From assembly GCA_964458015.1 (NCBI GenBank), contig CAYWGR010000008.1:1-56408 (forward strand): DNA of 56,408 nucleotides, read 5' to 3'. The translations under genes and the position numbers were made by a program. Of this stretch, positions 25,593 through 34,560 are shown piece after piece. Source of the DNA: CAYWGR01 sp964458015. Its GTDB lineage: Bacteria; Planctomycetota; Planctomycetia; Pirellulales; Thermoguttaceae. The notes below the pieces were generated by a model that made no database searches, was not told the origin of the DNA, and saw only the letters and a program-made list of their open reading frames with translations. Position 1 is the first letter of the stretch; each line of letters starts with the position of its first letter.

Positions 25593-28500
25593 TTAAATGG
25601 CCGCTTTTGCTTCGCACAAAGCGGAGCTTAAACGGCTGGGATCGATTTTCTTCAGTTCTTCCACCATCGCATCGATGGTGTTACGCAATTGTTGTTCGTT
25701 ATGCTTGGATGTGATGAAAAACCGCAAACGCGACGCGCTCTCCTCGACGGCGGGATGCACGATCGGTTGCACATTGATGCCGTGGGAAAGCATCGCCTTC
25801 GACAATTTCAGGCTGAGGATGGAATTGCCCAAAATCACCGGCACCACGGGCGAGTTCTTGCTCATGCCCGTGTTCAAACCGTGCTGTTGGGCCAAGCTCA
25901 GGAATAATTCCGCGTTTTTCCGCAACTGAGCCACGCGCTGGGGCTCTTGCTGAAGCAGCCGCAGCGCGGTGATCGAAGCGGCGGCCAGGGCCGGCGGCAT
26001 GGCCGCCGCAAAAACGAACCCCGGCACGGTGTATCGCAAATACTCGACCAAAGCCTTGCATCCGCTGATATAGCCGCCCAAACTGCCGAGCGCCTTGCTG
26101 AACGTTCCCATCCAGATGTCCACGTCGCTGCGCGGGATGCCGTAGTATTCTCCGATGCCGCGTCCGGTGGGCCCCAAAACGCCGATCGAATGTGCTTCGT
26201 CGATCATCAACAGGGCATGATGCCTTTTTTTCACCTCGACGAAATGCGGCAAGTCGGCCACGTCGCCGTCCATGCTGTATACGCCTTCGATAACGATCAA
26301 TACCCGGCGATATTCATGCCGGTATTGTTCGAGCAGGCGATCGGCGGCTTGCCAATCATTGTGGGGGAACGGCCTGCGTCGAGCGCCCGAAAGGATGCAG
26401 CCTTGAACGATGCTGTTGTGCGCCAAGGCGTCGTGCAAAATCAGATCGCCCGGGCCCATCAAGTGGCCGATGGTGGTTTCGTTTGTGGCATGGCCGCCGA
26501 CCAGTGCAATGGTGTCTTCCGTGCCCAAAAATTCGGTAACCGTCTTTTCCAACTCAACGTGAATGCCTTTTTGCCCGGAAACCAACCGGCTGGCCGAGGA
26601 ACTGGTTCCGTAGTGGTCGATGGCGGCTTTGGCCGCTTCGCTGACCGTTGCATCGCCCGACATCCCGATATAGTTGTAGCTCGAAAAATTGATCAGCTCG
26701 CGGCCGTTGATGATCGTGCGGTCGGTCGTGGGGCCGTCGTGAACCACGAAGAAGGGATTGCCCAAGCCCGTGGTGGCCAGCATGTCCAGTTTTTCGCGAA
26801 GCAGTAGATACTCGGGGAACTTGTCGAATTGATAGTTGGCCGGCGGAATCTCGGCGTTGGCCGACTTGGCCTTTTGCGGTCGAGGCTCGGTGCCCAGGTA
26901 TTTTTCAACGGCCGCCACGAGTTCGCGCGTTGTCTCCAAGTCGGGCAGTATTTCCTCGGGGAATCGCCCGCCGAATTTCTCTTCCAACGAAGATAGTATT
27001 TCCATGCGTTCGAGCGAATCCATGCCGGACTCGACGATGGGGGTATCCAGCGTCAAGCCGTTGGCTCGCTCCTTGGCCACGCGGCGGATTTCCTCGATCA
27101 CCAGTTGCGTGAGCCGGTCGTTAACCACCCGGCCATGCACGGACTTGCTAAGATTCGAGACATGGCGCGACGCGGAAGCCGCGAGTTTCGCCGATTCTTG
27201 GTCTTTTGCCGTTGCCGGGGCGACGGTGGATTCGCTTTCCGACTGCGGATCGGTCGCGCGCCACTGGCTGACCACGTCCAGCGTGCCGGCCAAGTAACCG
27301 TCGCGACAGGCATGACGTTGGATCTTACCGCTCGAAGTTTTCGGCACGCTGCCCGCGCGAATCAACACGATTGCGTCGGGAGCAAGCTCGAATTCGCTTG
27401 CGATGGCCTTGCGGATGGCCGCGAAGACGCCGGCAAAATCGGATCGCTTGTGCCGTTCGATCTCTTGAACCACGATCAGTTGTTCTTTACCGTCGATTTC
27501 CACGGTAAAGACGCCGCCGCAATCCTGCCGGAGGCGAGGATGGCTTTGCTGCACGGTGCGTTCGATATCTTGGGGATAGTAATTCACCCCATGAACGATG
27601 ATCAAATCCTTGAGCCGGCCCGTGATGAACAATTCGCCGTCTTGCAAAAAGCCCAGATCGCCGGTGCGAAGGAACGGGCCTGCCCCGGTGTCTTTCAAAC
27701 GGGCATGGAAGGTTCGCTCCGTGGCTTCTTTCTGTTGCCAGTATCCTTTGGCGATGCTGGGGCCAAAAACCCAAACCTCGCCGATCTGATTCGGCGGACA
27801 GGTCGTCAAGGTGTCGGGATCGACGATGGCAATTTTTTGGTCGGGCAGATTTTCGCCGCAGCCGACCAAGGCCCTCGCTCCTTCTTGCTGTTCCTCGACG
27901 GGAATGACTTCGCGCCGAGAAATTCCCGCCGCGTCGAATGGGCGAATCACCGGCGGAGCTAAAACATATCCCCCCGAAACAATCAACGTGGCCTCGGCCA
28001 AGCCAAAGCACGGGAAAAAAGCTTCGCGGCGGAATCCACAAGGTTCGAACGCCTCGGCGAATGCATCGAGCGTTTCCGCGCGAACCGGTTCGGCCCCGTT
28101 GAACGCCACGCGCCAACTGCTGAGATCAAGTGTTTTGCGCTGCTCCGGCGTAATTTTGCGCACACAAAGGTCGTAGGCGAAATTCGGTCCGCCGCTCGTC
28201 GTGCCGCGAAACCGCGAAATCGCCGAAAGCCAACGATACGGCTTTTGCAAAAAGCTCATCGGTGACATCAGAATATTCGGCCGGCCAATATAAAGCGGCT
28301 GTAAAATGCCGCCGATCAGCCCCATGTCGTGATAGCTCGGCAGCCAAAACACACCCCGGCCCGAACGGGTATGCTCGAACGAATGCGAGATTAGCGCCGA
28401 GTTGTGAACCAGATTGGCGTGGTTCAGGATCACGCCTTTCGGCGTGCCCGTCGAGCCGGATGTATATTGAAGGAACGCCAAGGTGTCGCCGTGGACGTCG

Positions 28501-28994
28501 GGCATCGTCCATTCCCGCTCCATCTCGGACGGCACTTGGCAGGTCGCAAGCCATGTGAGTTGTTTCAGATGAGGCGTTTCATCGATCAACGGCATGACCC
28601 GATTCAGCACCACGTCGGTCGTTAAAGCCACCTTGGCCTCGGCGTCGTCGGCAATGGCCTGGATCCGGTTCAACGAACGATTTCGGCGGGGTGGATAGAC
28701 GGGCACCGCGATGACGCCGGCATAAAGGCAGCCGAAAAACGCGGCGATGAACTCAAGCCCCGCCGGGTAAAGCAGCAATGCCCGCTCGCCCGCAAGATCG
28801 TGCGACTCAAGCCAAGCGCCGATGGCCCTGGCTTGACGATCCAACTCCCGATAGGTCAGGTGGAGCTGTTCGTTTTCTCCATCGACCAAATAGGTGAATG
28901 CAACATCTTCAGGTTGACAGCGCGCACGGTGCAAAAGGAGCTCCACAAGGTTGGAGGGTCCAAAAAATGTACCGGGCAAGTGGTCCAGATGCAC
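25593..28994 (-). CDS. Fused fatty acyl-AMP ligase - acyl carrier protein - alpha-oxoamine synthase
   Basis: Single chain of 1133 residues. Residues 1-590 are a fatty acyl-AMP ligase: YTSGSTGTPKGV at 177-188, FNGAEPVR near 298, RTGDLGFL at 443-450 and PKTSSGKIQRH near 551. Residues about 620-705 are an acyl carrier domain with GMDSLERM (Ser660, the phosphopantetheine site). Residues about 720-1133 are a PLP alpha-oxoamine synthase: DEAHSIG at 932-938 and TFSKALGSLGGY with Lys967 as the Schiff-base lysine. By family chemistry, a fatty acid would be adenylated, loaded on the carrier and condensed with an amino acid, releasing CO2, to give a long-chain amino-ketone as in sphingoid-base synthesis. 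The amino acid is unknown. It starts at GTG with GGGAG upstream. Confidence 0.9.
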   Translation of the reverse strand: MHLDHLPGTFFGPSNLVELLLHRARCQPEDVAFTYLVDGENEQLHLTYRELDRQARAIGAWLESHDLAGERALLLYPAGLEFIAAFFGCLYAGVIAVPVYPPRRNRSLNRIQAIADDAEAKVALTTDVVLNRVMPLIDETPHLKQLTWLATCQVPSEMEREWTMPDVHGDTLAFLQYTSGSTGTPKGVILNHANLVHNSALISHSFEHTRSGRGVFWLPSYHDMGLIGGILQPLYIGRPNILMSPMSFLQKPYRWLSAISRFRGTTSGGPNFAYDLCVRKITPEQRKTLDLSSWRVAFNGAEPVRAETLDAFAEAFEPCGFRREAFFPCFGLAEATLIVSGGYVLAPPVIRPFDAAGISRREVIPVEEQQEGARALVGCGENLPDQKIAIVDPDTLTTCPPNQIGEVWVFGPSIAKGYWQQKEATERTFHARLKDTGAGPFLRTGDLGFLQDGELFITGRLKDLIIVHGVNYYPQDIERTVQQSHPRLRQDCGGVFTVEIDGKEQLIVVQEIERHKRSDFAGVFAAIRKAIASEFELAPDAIVLIRAGSVPKTSSGKIQRHACRDGYLAGTLDVVSQWRATDPQSESESTVAPATAKDQESAKLAASASRHVSNLSKSVHGRVVNDRLTQLVIEEIRRVAKERANGLTLDTPIVESGMDSLERMEILSSLEEKFGGRFPEEILPDLETTRELVAAVEKYLGTEPRPQKAKSANAEIPPANYQFDKFPEYLLLREKLDMLATTGLGNPFFVVHDGPTTDRTIINGRELINFSSYNYIGMSGDATVSEAAKAAIDHYGTSSSASRLVSGQKGIHVELEKTVTEFLGTEDTIALVGGHATNETTIGHLMGPGDLILHDALAHNSIVQGCILSGARRRPFPHNDWQAADRLLEQYRHEYRRVLIVIEGVYSMDGDVADLPHFVEVKKRHHALLMIDEAHSIGVLGPTGRGIGEYYGIPRSDVDIWMGTFSKALGSLGGYISGCKALVEYLRYTVPGFVFAAAMPPALAAASITALRLLQQEPQRVAQLRKNAELFLSLAQQHGLNTGMSKNSPVVPVILGNSILSLKLSKAMLSHGINVQPIVHPAVEESASRLRFFITSKHNEQQLRNTIDAMVEELKKIDPSRLSSALCEAKAAI

Positions 28995-29140
28995 GACTTT
29001 TCAATCTCCCGCTGTCTTTGATAACTTATCCATCCTAACCATCATCCGTCTCAAACGCCCTTTGATTTTAAGGTTTTACGATCTGGTACGCAATTGCACT
29101 AGCCTTACGGGTAGCAGCATATGACCCGCAAGGACTATAA

Positions 29141-29169
29141 TTGACAAATCGCGGGGAATACGTTACCAT
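29141..29169 (+). promoter_or_regulatory. Sigma70-type promoter of the zinc-ribbon gene
   Basis: TTGACA (perfect), a 17-base spacer, and TACCAT, about 70 bases before ATG 29239. It is preceded by an AT-rich stretch. Confidence 0.5.
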
Positions 29170-29238
29170 GCACGGGGGGGATGGGGGAGCGACGAAACGA
29201 GAGGTCCCCCGCGTCTCTTCTTGTGGGAGTATCGGGCC

Positions 29239-29880
29239 ATGATTCGCGTCAGTTGTCCCCACTGCGGCAGTAAACTCAACGCTAAAGACGAACTTGCGGG
29301 CCAAACGCGCAAGTGTCCTAAATGCGGCCAACCGGTCCTGATTGCGGCTGATTCGGCTGAGGTTGGCGTCGATATCGATGAAACGCCTTCCGACCAACAT
29401 GTCCAGGCCGCCACCGAGGAGCATCTGCCTTCGATGCACGTGCCCGAACGGCTCAATCGCGACAATCATTACTTGATCTGTGATAAAGGCCATCTCGTGG
29501 CCACGTGGGAAAATAACGGGCACGGTTGGATGCTCAAAACCGGTTCCGGCTTCATTAGCGCCAAGCGCAACCATGAAAAACTCCCTGCCCAGGGTGATTT
29601 CAAGCTCGTCGAGCTGAAATTCTCCATGCTGCCCGAGGGAAAACGTTTGTCCGGCATACGGTCGTTTCAGTTAGCGCCTCGATGGGCGCTCACGACTCTC
29701 GACCAAAGCGACGATCTCGTCATGGAGAAGGTTGTTCACCTTGGTCTCTTGAACCGCGACCAGAAAAACGTGGTTCGCCAGGCGCTCAAAGAGCAATTCA
29801 TGCGCGAAGTATGGGAGCACGCTTCCGCCGTGCTCGAATACCTCGGCAATACCGATTTTCATTCGCCCGGCGTTGGGTAA
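29239..29880 (+). CDS. Zinc-ribbon domain protein
   Basis: Protein of 213 residues, function unknown. The N-terminus is a zinc ribbon: SCPHCGSKL then KCPKCGQPV, two CxxC pairs 17 residues apart, a common start of planctomycete regulatory or assembly proteins. The rest is soluble: GHGWMLKTGSG, a LVELKFSMLPEGKR strand region and a helical end, with no catalytic motif that I recognise. ATG 29239 follows GGGAG by 9 bases; a frame from 29221 exists without support. It has its own promoter and converges on the glycoside-hydrolase-like gene. Its stop codon is inside one copy of a 24-base direct repeat. Confidence 0.7.
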   Translation: MIRVSCPHCGSKLNAKDELAGQTRKCPKCGQPVLIAADSAEVGVDIDETPSDQHVQAATEEHLPSMHVPERLNRDNHYLICDKGHLVATWENNGHGWMLKTGSGFISAKRNHEKLPAQGDFKLVELKFSMLPEGKRLSGIRSFQLAPRWALTTLDQSDDLVMEKVVHLGLLNRDQKNVVRQALKEQFMREVWEHASAVLEYLGNTDFHSPGVG

Positions 29881-29966
29881 AAACGTTTTACTGTGTCTCG
29901 GATCATTTTCAGCGGCAAGCCCTGGAAAACTTGCTGAAGCTTGGCGTTGGGTAAAAACGTTTTACT
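29869..29966. repeat. 24-bp direct repeat bearing both convergent stop codons
   Basis: Identical 24-base copies lie at 29869-29892 and 29943-29966, offset by 74 bases, each starting GGCGTTGGGTAA and containing the near-palindrome TAAAAACGTTTTA. The first copy supplies the TAA stop of the plus-strand zinc-ribbon gene. The second supplies the TAA stop of the minus-strand gene. Between them is a bulged hairpin (TTCAGC-GG-CAAG with CTTGCTGAA). Confidence 0.85.
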
Positions 29967-32013
29967 TCGCGTCGGACCAGCGGTAATTGCCGGCCTGGAT
30001 CGTCGTAACGGGTTTTCCGTTCACCAGTGCTCGCGATTGTTCGATCCGCGGCCCCTTCACGGCGAAACCGTTTTGCGGCAGCAAATACTTTACGCCCGAC
30101 AGCTCGACTTCCTGGGGTTTCTCGCCGAAATTGACGACCGCTTCCGTCCCGTCGGAAAACCGCGAACGCTGCACGGCTCGATCCGCCGTAATGAACTCGT
30201 GGCTCATTAACTCCGTGCCGGCAATCACCTCATGCAGCTTGCAGGTGTTGCGGTATGATTGCAGGAACACATCCCGAGCCAATCTCCAGCTTCCTTCTTC
30301 GTTTGCCCAAAACATCGGGATCGTGCCATAAAGAATATTGAAGGCGTCTTTTTTGGCCGTGACTTCGGGCGCGGCCTTCAGCAGAAAATCGTTCGAATCG
30401 CCCCAATACCAGGTCGAAACGACGCAATCGTGGAAGACCAATTCCCAAAGCGGAATGCGATACACATGGCCGATGCCGAATTTTTCATATTGCTGCCAGG
30501 GAAGATATTTCCATCCGCCGGGATCGGTGAAGGTTTCTTCCTTGGATTTCGGATGCAACAGATGTCCGGCGGGCCACGAGTAATAGTTCCCGCTCATCAT
30601 GCCCTCGATGTAATCGACGTTGGGCACGCTCCACCAGATGCCGTGCTCGCCGCCGGCCACGAGGCCTTTGGAACCGACCAGCCCTAAAAGTTTTTCGCCG
30701 CACTCGCGTTTCTGGCCTCGCGTCAGCGGATGCTTGGCATCGTAGCATTCATAAAGATCCTCGGCCGTGGTCACGTCGATAAAGCGGCCCAGATACGGCT
30801 TCTCTTTGAGCACATTCGTGATGACCTGATCGGCGGCCGAAACCCAGCACGCCGGGCATCGCTTCATGAACTGCGTTTTCTTGTCCCAGGTGAGCCAGGC
30901 CGTTTTGCGTTTGCCGTCGGCTTCGAGAACAACATTGTCGGGCACGGCGTCGTGCTGTGAATCGACACCCTTGCCCGGCTCGATCGGCACGATGTCCGTG
31001 TAGTTGTCGTAAACGCTCGTAAGATAACCCAACTCGTTGATCTGGCGAATCTCCGCACCGGAGGACTCTGTGTGGATCAACATTTTTTCAACCCCGGCCG
31101 CCTTAGCCTGCTTGGCGAAATCAAGGCTGCCGTCACCCCAAACGTCGGGCGCGCCGAAAAGCCGGGCAAGGTTCGGCTTCTTCTTCATCTTTTCGGCCAA
31201 CGGCACGATCAGCCCATGCTCCTTGGCATACGCCCGATAGCGTTTGGCCAAGGCCACATAGCCGCCGCGCGGCGAAAAATGGTATAGCAAACGCCGTGCG
31301 TAGGCGAATGTTTTTTTGCTGGGCGCCCAGATCACACGCGGCGCGACGACCTGTCGCCCTCCGGCCGAGACCTCTATCATCTGAACCGCACCATCGTCGC
31401 TGGTCTCGACAATGATCATGTAACCGTTGCCGCGTTCCATATCGCAAATGCCCAGCCACGGCATGTCCATGCGCGAAGCGGACATCCACTGGGGCGAAAA
31501 AGGTTTCTGATCGAGAGGATAAAGATGGCCGTTCGAGTAGTCGGCCACGGCCAACGCGCCTGCAGCCGTTTCGAGAACAAAAGGATCGAGGAAGGGAGTA
31601 TCTTCCATCCCCGAATCGTGTTTCGGCATGTCGGCCATTACGGATAAATCGGAACCCTCGGCCGGCACAACCACTGTGACAGTCAATTCAATGGCTTTTT
31701 CCCGTGACCAACCAAAGACGGCCTCGAACGCCACGCCGCGGCCCGACTCGACGGAGCGGACATTGCGGAATCGCGGTTCAGGCGTCCAAGTGGTCGCCGG
31801 ATGTTGCTTCCATGTCCTGTTGCTTTGTTTTTCAAGCACCGTAATCGCACCGCTCCGCGCGTTCACATCCACGCGCAGCGACGGATTCTCCAAAGTCCAC
31901 TGTTCTTTCGGAGCCGGCTTTGCCTCTTCGGCCGCCAAAGCCCCGGCAACCTGCAACGAAAACGGAAATGCAAGCATTCCGATGAAAACCAGACGTCGGA
32001 GCACGGTTAGCAT
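29962..32013 (-). CDS. Exported glycoside-hydrolase-like protein
   Basis: Protein of 683 residues with a signal peptide (LAFPFSLQVAGALA then AEE). The N-terminal beta-rich part resembles a galactose-mutarotase-like domain (WTLENPSLRVDVN, GAITVLEKQSNRTW). The central part looks like a TIM barrel with acidic strand ends (MLIHTESSGAEIRQI, YDNYTDIVPIEPG, LGRFIDVTTAEDLYECYD, GLVAGGEHGIWWS). This recalls large TIM-barrel glycosidases such as the GH101/GH129 type, but I cannot place the family or name the catalytic pair. ATG 32013 follows GAGGATT; the open frame continues upstream only as an overlap with the next gene. It is second in a two-gene unit, 49 bases after the beta-helix gene. Polysaccharide breakdown outside the cytoplasm is inferred. 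Confidence 0.7.
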   Translation of the reverse strand: MLTVLRRLVFIGMLAFPFSLQVAGALAAEEAKPAPKEQWTLENPSLRVDVNARSGAITVLEKQSNRTWKQHPATTWTPEPRFRNVRSVESGRGVAFEAVFGWSREKAIELTVTVVVPAEGSDLSVMADMPKHDSGMEDTPFLDPFVLETAAGALAVADYSNGHLYPLDQKPFSPQWMSASRMDMPWLGICDMERGNGYMIIVETSDDGAVQMIEVSAGGRQVVAPRVIWAPSKKTFAYARRLLYHFSPRGGYVALAKRYRAYAKEHGLIVPLAEKMKKKPNLARLFGAPDVWGDGSLDFAKQAKAAGVEKMLIHTESSGAEIRQINELGYLTSVYDNYTDIVPIEPGKGVDSQHDAVPDNVVLEADGKRKTAWLTWDKKTQFMKRCPACWVSAADQVITNVLKEKPYLGRFIDVTTAEDLYECYDAKHPLTRGQKRECGEKLLGLVGSKGLVAGGEHGIWWSVPNVDYIEGMMSGNYYSWPAGHLLHPKSKEETFTDPGGWKYLPWQQYEKFGIGHVYRIPLWELVFHDCVVSTWYWGDSNDFLLKAAPEVTAKKDAFNILYGTIPMFWANEEGSWRLARDVFLQSYRNTCKLHEVIAGTELMSHEFITADRAVQRSRFSDGTEAVVNFGEKPQEVELSGVKYLLPQNGFAVKGPRIEQSRALVNGKPVTTIQAGNYRWSDAK

Positions 32014-32062
32014 AATAATCCTCAAAACATTAGCGGGAAAAGTCTTTGGTTGCATTGCCAAA

Positions 32063-34396
32063 TCACGGCAGCGTTTTCCGATACGTATCCACATACAGAC
32101 CGATTTCATCCAGTGGAATCGGACGCCAGCCGATTTTAACAGCCAAGGGCGCGACTGCTTTCCAATGGAAATCACCCTGGGCCAAATTGGCAAAACCAGG
32201 ATCGTCCTTCGTCTCCGCGTTCTCGAATAGTTCGAGCTTGCCGCTGTCGCGACGAAGGAACTTCCGGCATTGGACCGACAAACTGCGGGCAATCGTATTG
32301 CGGTTCTCATGCTGCGACAACTCACCCAGCGCCGGATATTTGACCAGATACAAATTGCGGTCGATCTCCGGCGATTCGAGCGACTTGCTCGTAAATTCCA
32401 CCCAGCGGTTCTTATCCCATGCCGAACAACTGATCGACGATTCGCAATCGACAAACAGGTTGTTGTCCAGAATGTTGTCCTTGCCGCCGTGGATCTGAAC
32501 GCCGCCGAAACCGAGTTTCCCAGCCGAGGCGCGATAGAAAACATTGCCGTAGATCAAAACGCCGGAAATCGCATCATCCAAACGGATGCCGGCCTGACCG
32601 CAGTCGGGCCCGTCGTTGGGGTGACGCCAATTGCCGATCTCGCGCCATGAATTATAGCGATAGATATTGCCACGATATGTCGGATCGCCGAACATGTCCG
32701 AGCCGCCCTGGTCGTCCGACTCCAATACAACATGAAAAACGTCGTTGAATTCCACGACGTTGTCATTTCCGCCCACCCGCATCGCGCTCGATAGAATATC
32801 GTGCAGCCGATTGTGGGCGACGCGATTGCCCACGCCCGAGACGATCACGGCCGGGGTATAGGTATGGTCGATCCGCGAAAGGTCGAAAATTTCAGAGTTT
32901 TCCAAAAAATGCCGACCCGGCGAAAGCGTTTTGCGGTTGCCGCCGTTTAGCGCAACGCCGCCGCGCCCCATTCCGTGGATCGTGCAAGCGAGAATGCCGT
33001 TGTCCGTGCCGCCGCTGATGATGATGCCGTCGCCGCCGCAACGCCGAACAGTGCAGCCGGCAACGAGGCAATGATTGCTTTCATTGATTATCAAGGCATC
33101 GCCTCCGCCGAGTTCCCACGTAATGCCTTCCAGCGACACATAGGCAACGCCTTGCATCTTGACGAAGGGAAAATCGTTCACCGACAGTTCGACCGTCGCC
33201 TGAGCGAGATCGGACGGCGGCCAGAAATACAACATCATCGCCGAACGGTCGAGATACCATTCGCCGGGCATGTCGAGTTCAGCCAGCACATTGACCGCGC
33301 AATACGGCTGCCCCTTGCGATAGCCATAGGTCGAGCAGGGCGGCGCCAACGCGATTTCCCGCTTGGCCGTGTCGATCGAGGCGATCCGCTCATAAGAATC
33401 GGCCCAACCCCAGAACCAGTAACCGTAGAGCCAAGCATCCTTTTCTTTCAGCCAGCGCTGGGGACGGTCGCCATCATAAAGAATGGGCCCCGTCTTGCTG
33501 CCGAGAATCGAGTTCCAGACTAAAATCTTCTGGTTCTCCGGAATCACTACGTCGCGGACCGAGACGAACCCTTGGTTGGGCCATCGGGCAAGCTGCATCG
33601 CTTTTCCATTGAAAAACAGCTCTTGCGTCGGATGGGTTCGGAACCCTCGTCCACTGCAAAAACCGCCAAGCTCCAGCGGCTTTACCTGTTTCACGCCCAA
33701 GGGTTTCAAATCCGCACAGAAAACCTTGCCACGCGATTCCTCGGGCAGCCGGGCTGTAATTTCCGCATCCGCTACCGGCTGAAAACCCGATACGCGGATA
33801 CCGCCGCGAAAGACCGGCGTTTCACCGTCCGCGGCTCGATAAACGACCGGCGATTGCTCCGTGCCGGAATCTTGCGCTGTCAACTCGAAAGTTTGTGCGA
33901 CGGGATATTCGCCGGCATGGAGAAAAACTTCGATGCTGCCGGCCTGCAATTTGCCCGACGACTTCAAACCGCGAACCGCGTCGCGCGCCCGTTCCAGGCT
34001 GCGAAACGGTTTTTCTTTCGTGCCGGGATTGGCGTCATCACCATTCGCGGCAACATGAAACGCAACGGCCGTCTGAGGGCGTGCAGGCCTCGCCACTCGG
34101 GACGCCGCGGGATCGCGAGCAGGCATACCCTTTTCCATACGTTCAATCTCGCGCAACGATTCCTCGGCCTCCCAGCGATGATGCGACGGGATGTCTTTCC
34201 GCTGCAACAGAGTCGCATACGCAGCCTTGGCTTCCGCTCTTTGCCCCTTGGCCATCGCCTGTCGTGCCGTGCGGAGTTGGTCCAAACTTTCTTTGAAGTT
34301 GTTCTCCGCCGCCGCAGCGAAACCGGCTGTGAAAAAGAAGGCCGTGACTAGGATTCCGAAACTACGAACCAAGACCATCCGGTTGACACGGTTCAT
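32063..34396 (-). CDS. Exported right-handed parallel beta-helix protein
   Basis: Protein of 777 residues with a signal peptide (GILVTAFFFTAGFAAA then AEN). A short helical region that may be TPR-like follows (residues about 25-90). FHVAANGDDANPGTKEKPF begins the DUF1565-type start of a right-handed beta-helix, continued by many coils such as LIINESNHCLVAGCTVRRCG, DGIIISGGTDNGILACTI and GNRVAHNRLHDI. Such proteins bind or cleave polysaccharides (pectate-lyase-like fold); no family-specific catalytic set is obvious. ATG 34396 follows AAGGAG at good spacing. It is the first gene of a probable operon with the glycoside-hydrolase-like gene, suggesting both act on one glycan. Confidence 0.8.
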   Translation of the reverse strand: MNRVNRMVLVRSFGILVTAFFFTAGFAAAAENNFKESLDQLRTARQAMAKGQRAEAKAAYATLLQRKDIPSHHRWEAEESLREIERMEKGMPARDPAASRVARPARPQTAVAFHVAANGDDANPGTKEKPFRSLERARDAVRGLKSSGKLQAGSIEVFLHAGEYPVAQTFELTAQDSGTEQSPVVYRAADGETPVFRGGIRVSGFQPVADAEITARLPEESRGKVFCADLKPLGVKQVKPLELGGFCSGRGFRTHPTQELFFNGKAMQLARWPNQGFVSVRDVVIPENQKILVWNSILGSKTGPILYDGDRPQRWLKEKDAWLYGYWFWGWADSYERIASIDTAKREIALAPPCSTYGYRKGQPYCAVNVLAELDMPGEWYLDRSAMMLYFWPPSDLAQATVELSVNDFPFVKMQGVAYVSLEGITWELGGGDALIINESNHCLVAGCTVRRCGGDGIIISGGTDNGILACTIHGMGRGGVALNGGNRKTLSPGRHFLENSEIFDLSRIDHTYTPAVIVSGVGNRVAHNRLHDILSSAMRVGGNDNVVEFNDVFHVVLESDDQGGSDMFGDPTYRGNIYRYNSWREIGNWRHPNDGPDCGQAGIRLDDAISGVLIYGNVFYRASAGKLGFGGVQIHGGKDNILDNNLFVDCESSISCSAWDKNRWVEFTSKSLESPEIDRNLYLVKYPALGELSQHENRNTIARSLSVQCRKFLRRDSGKLELFENAETKDDPGFANLAQGDFHWKAVAPLAVKIGWRPIPLDEIGLYVDTYRKTLP

Positions 34397-34560
34397 CGTG
34401 CGACTCCTTGAATCTTTGGGCAGGCAAAGGGAGGGGGGGAAAATTAGGCAGGGCAACGCAAAACGCTTGGTATTATTGTCGCATCTCCACGAGAAAATCG
34501 CAAGAGGTGCAATAGCTTTGGCCGGCTTATCGGATTATGCCGCCTGGGAACAGCCACGCA

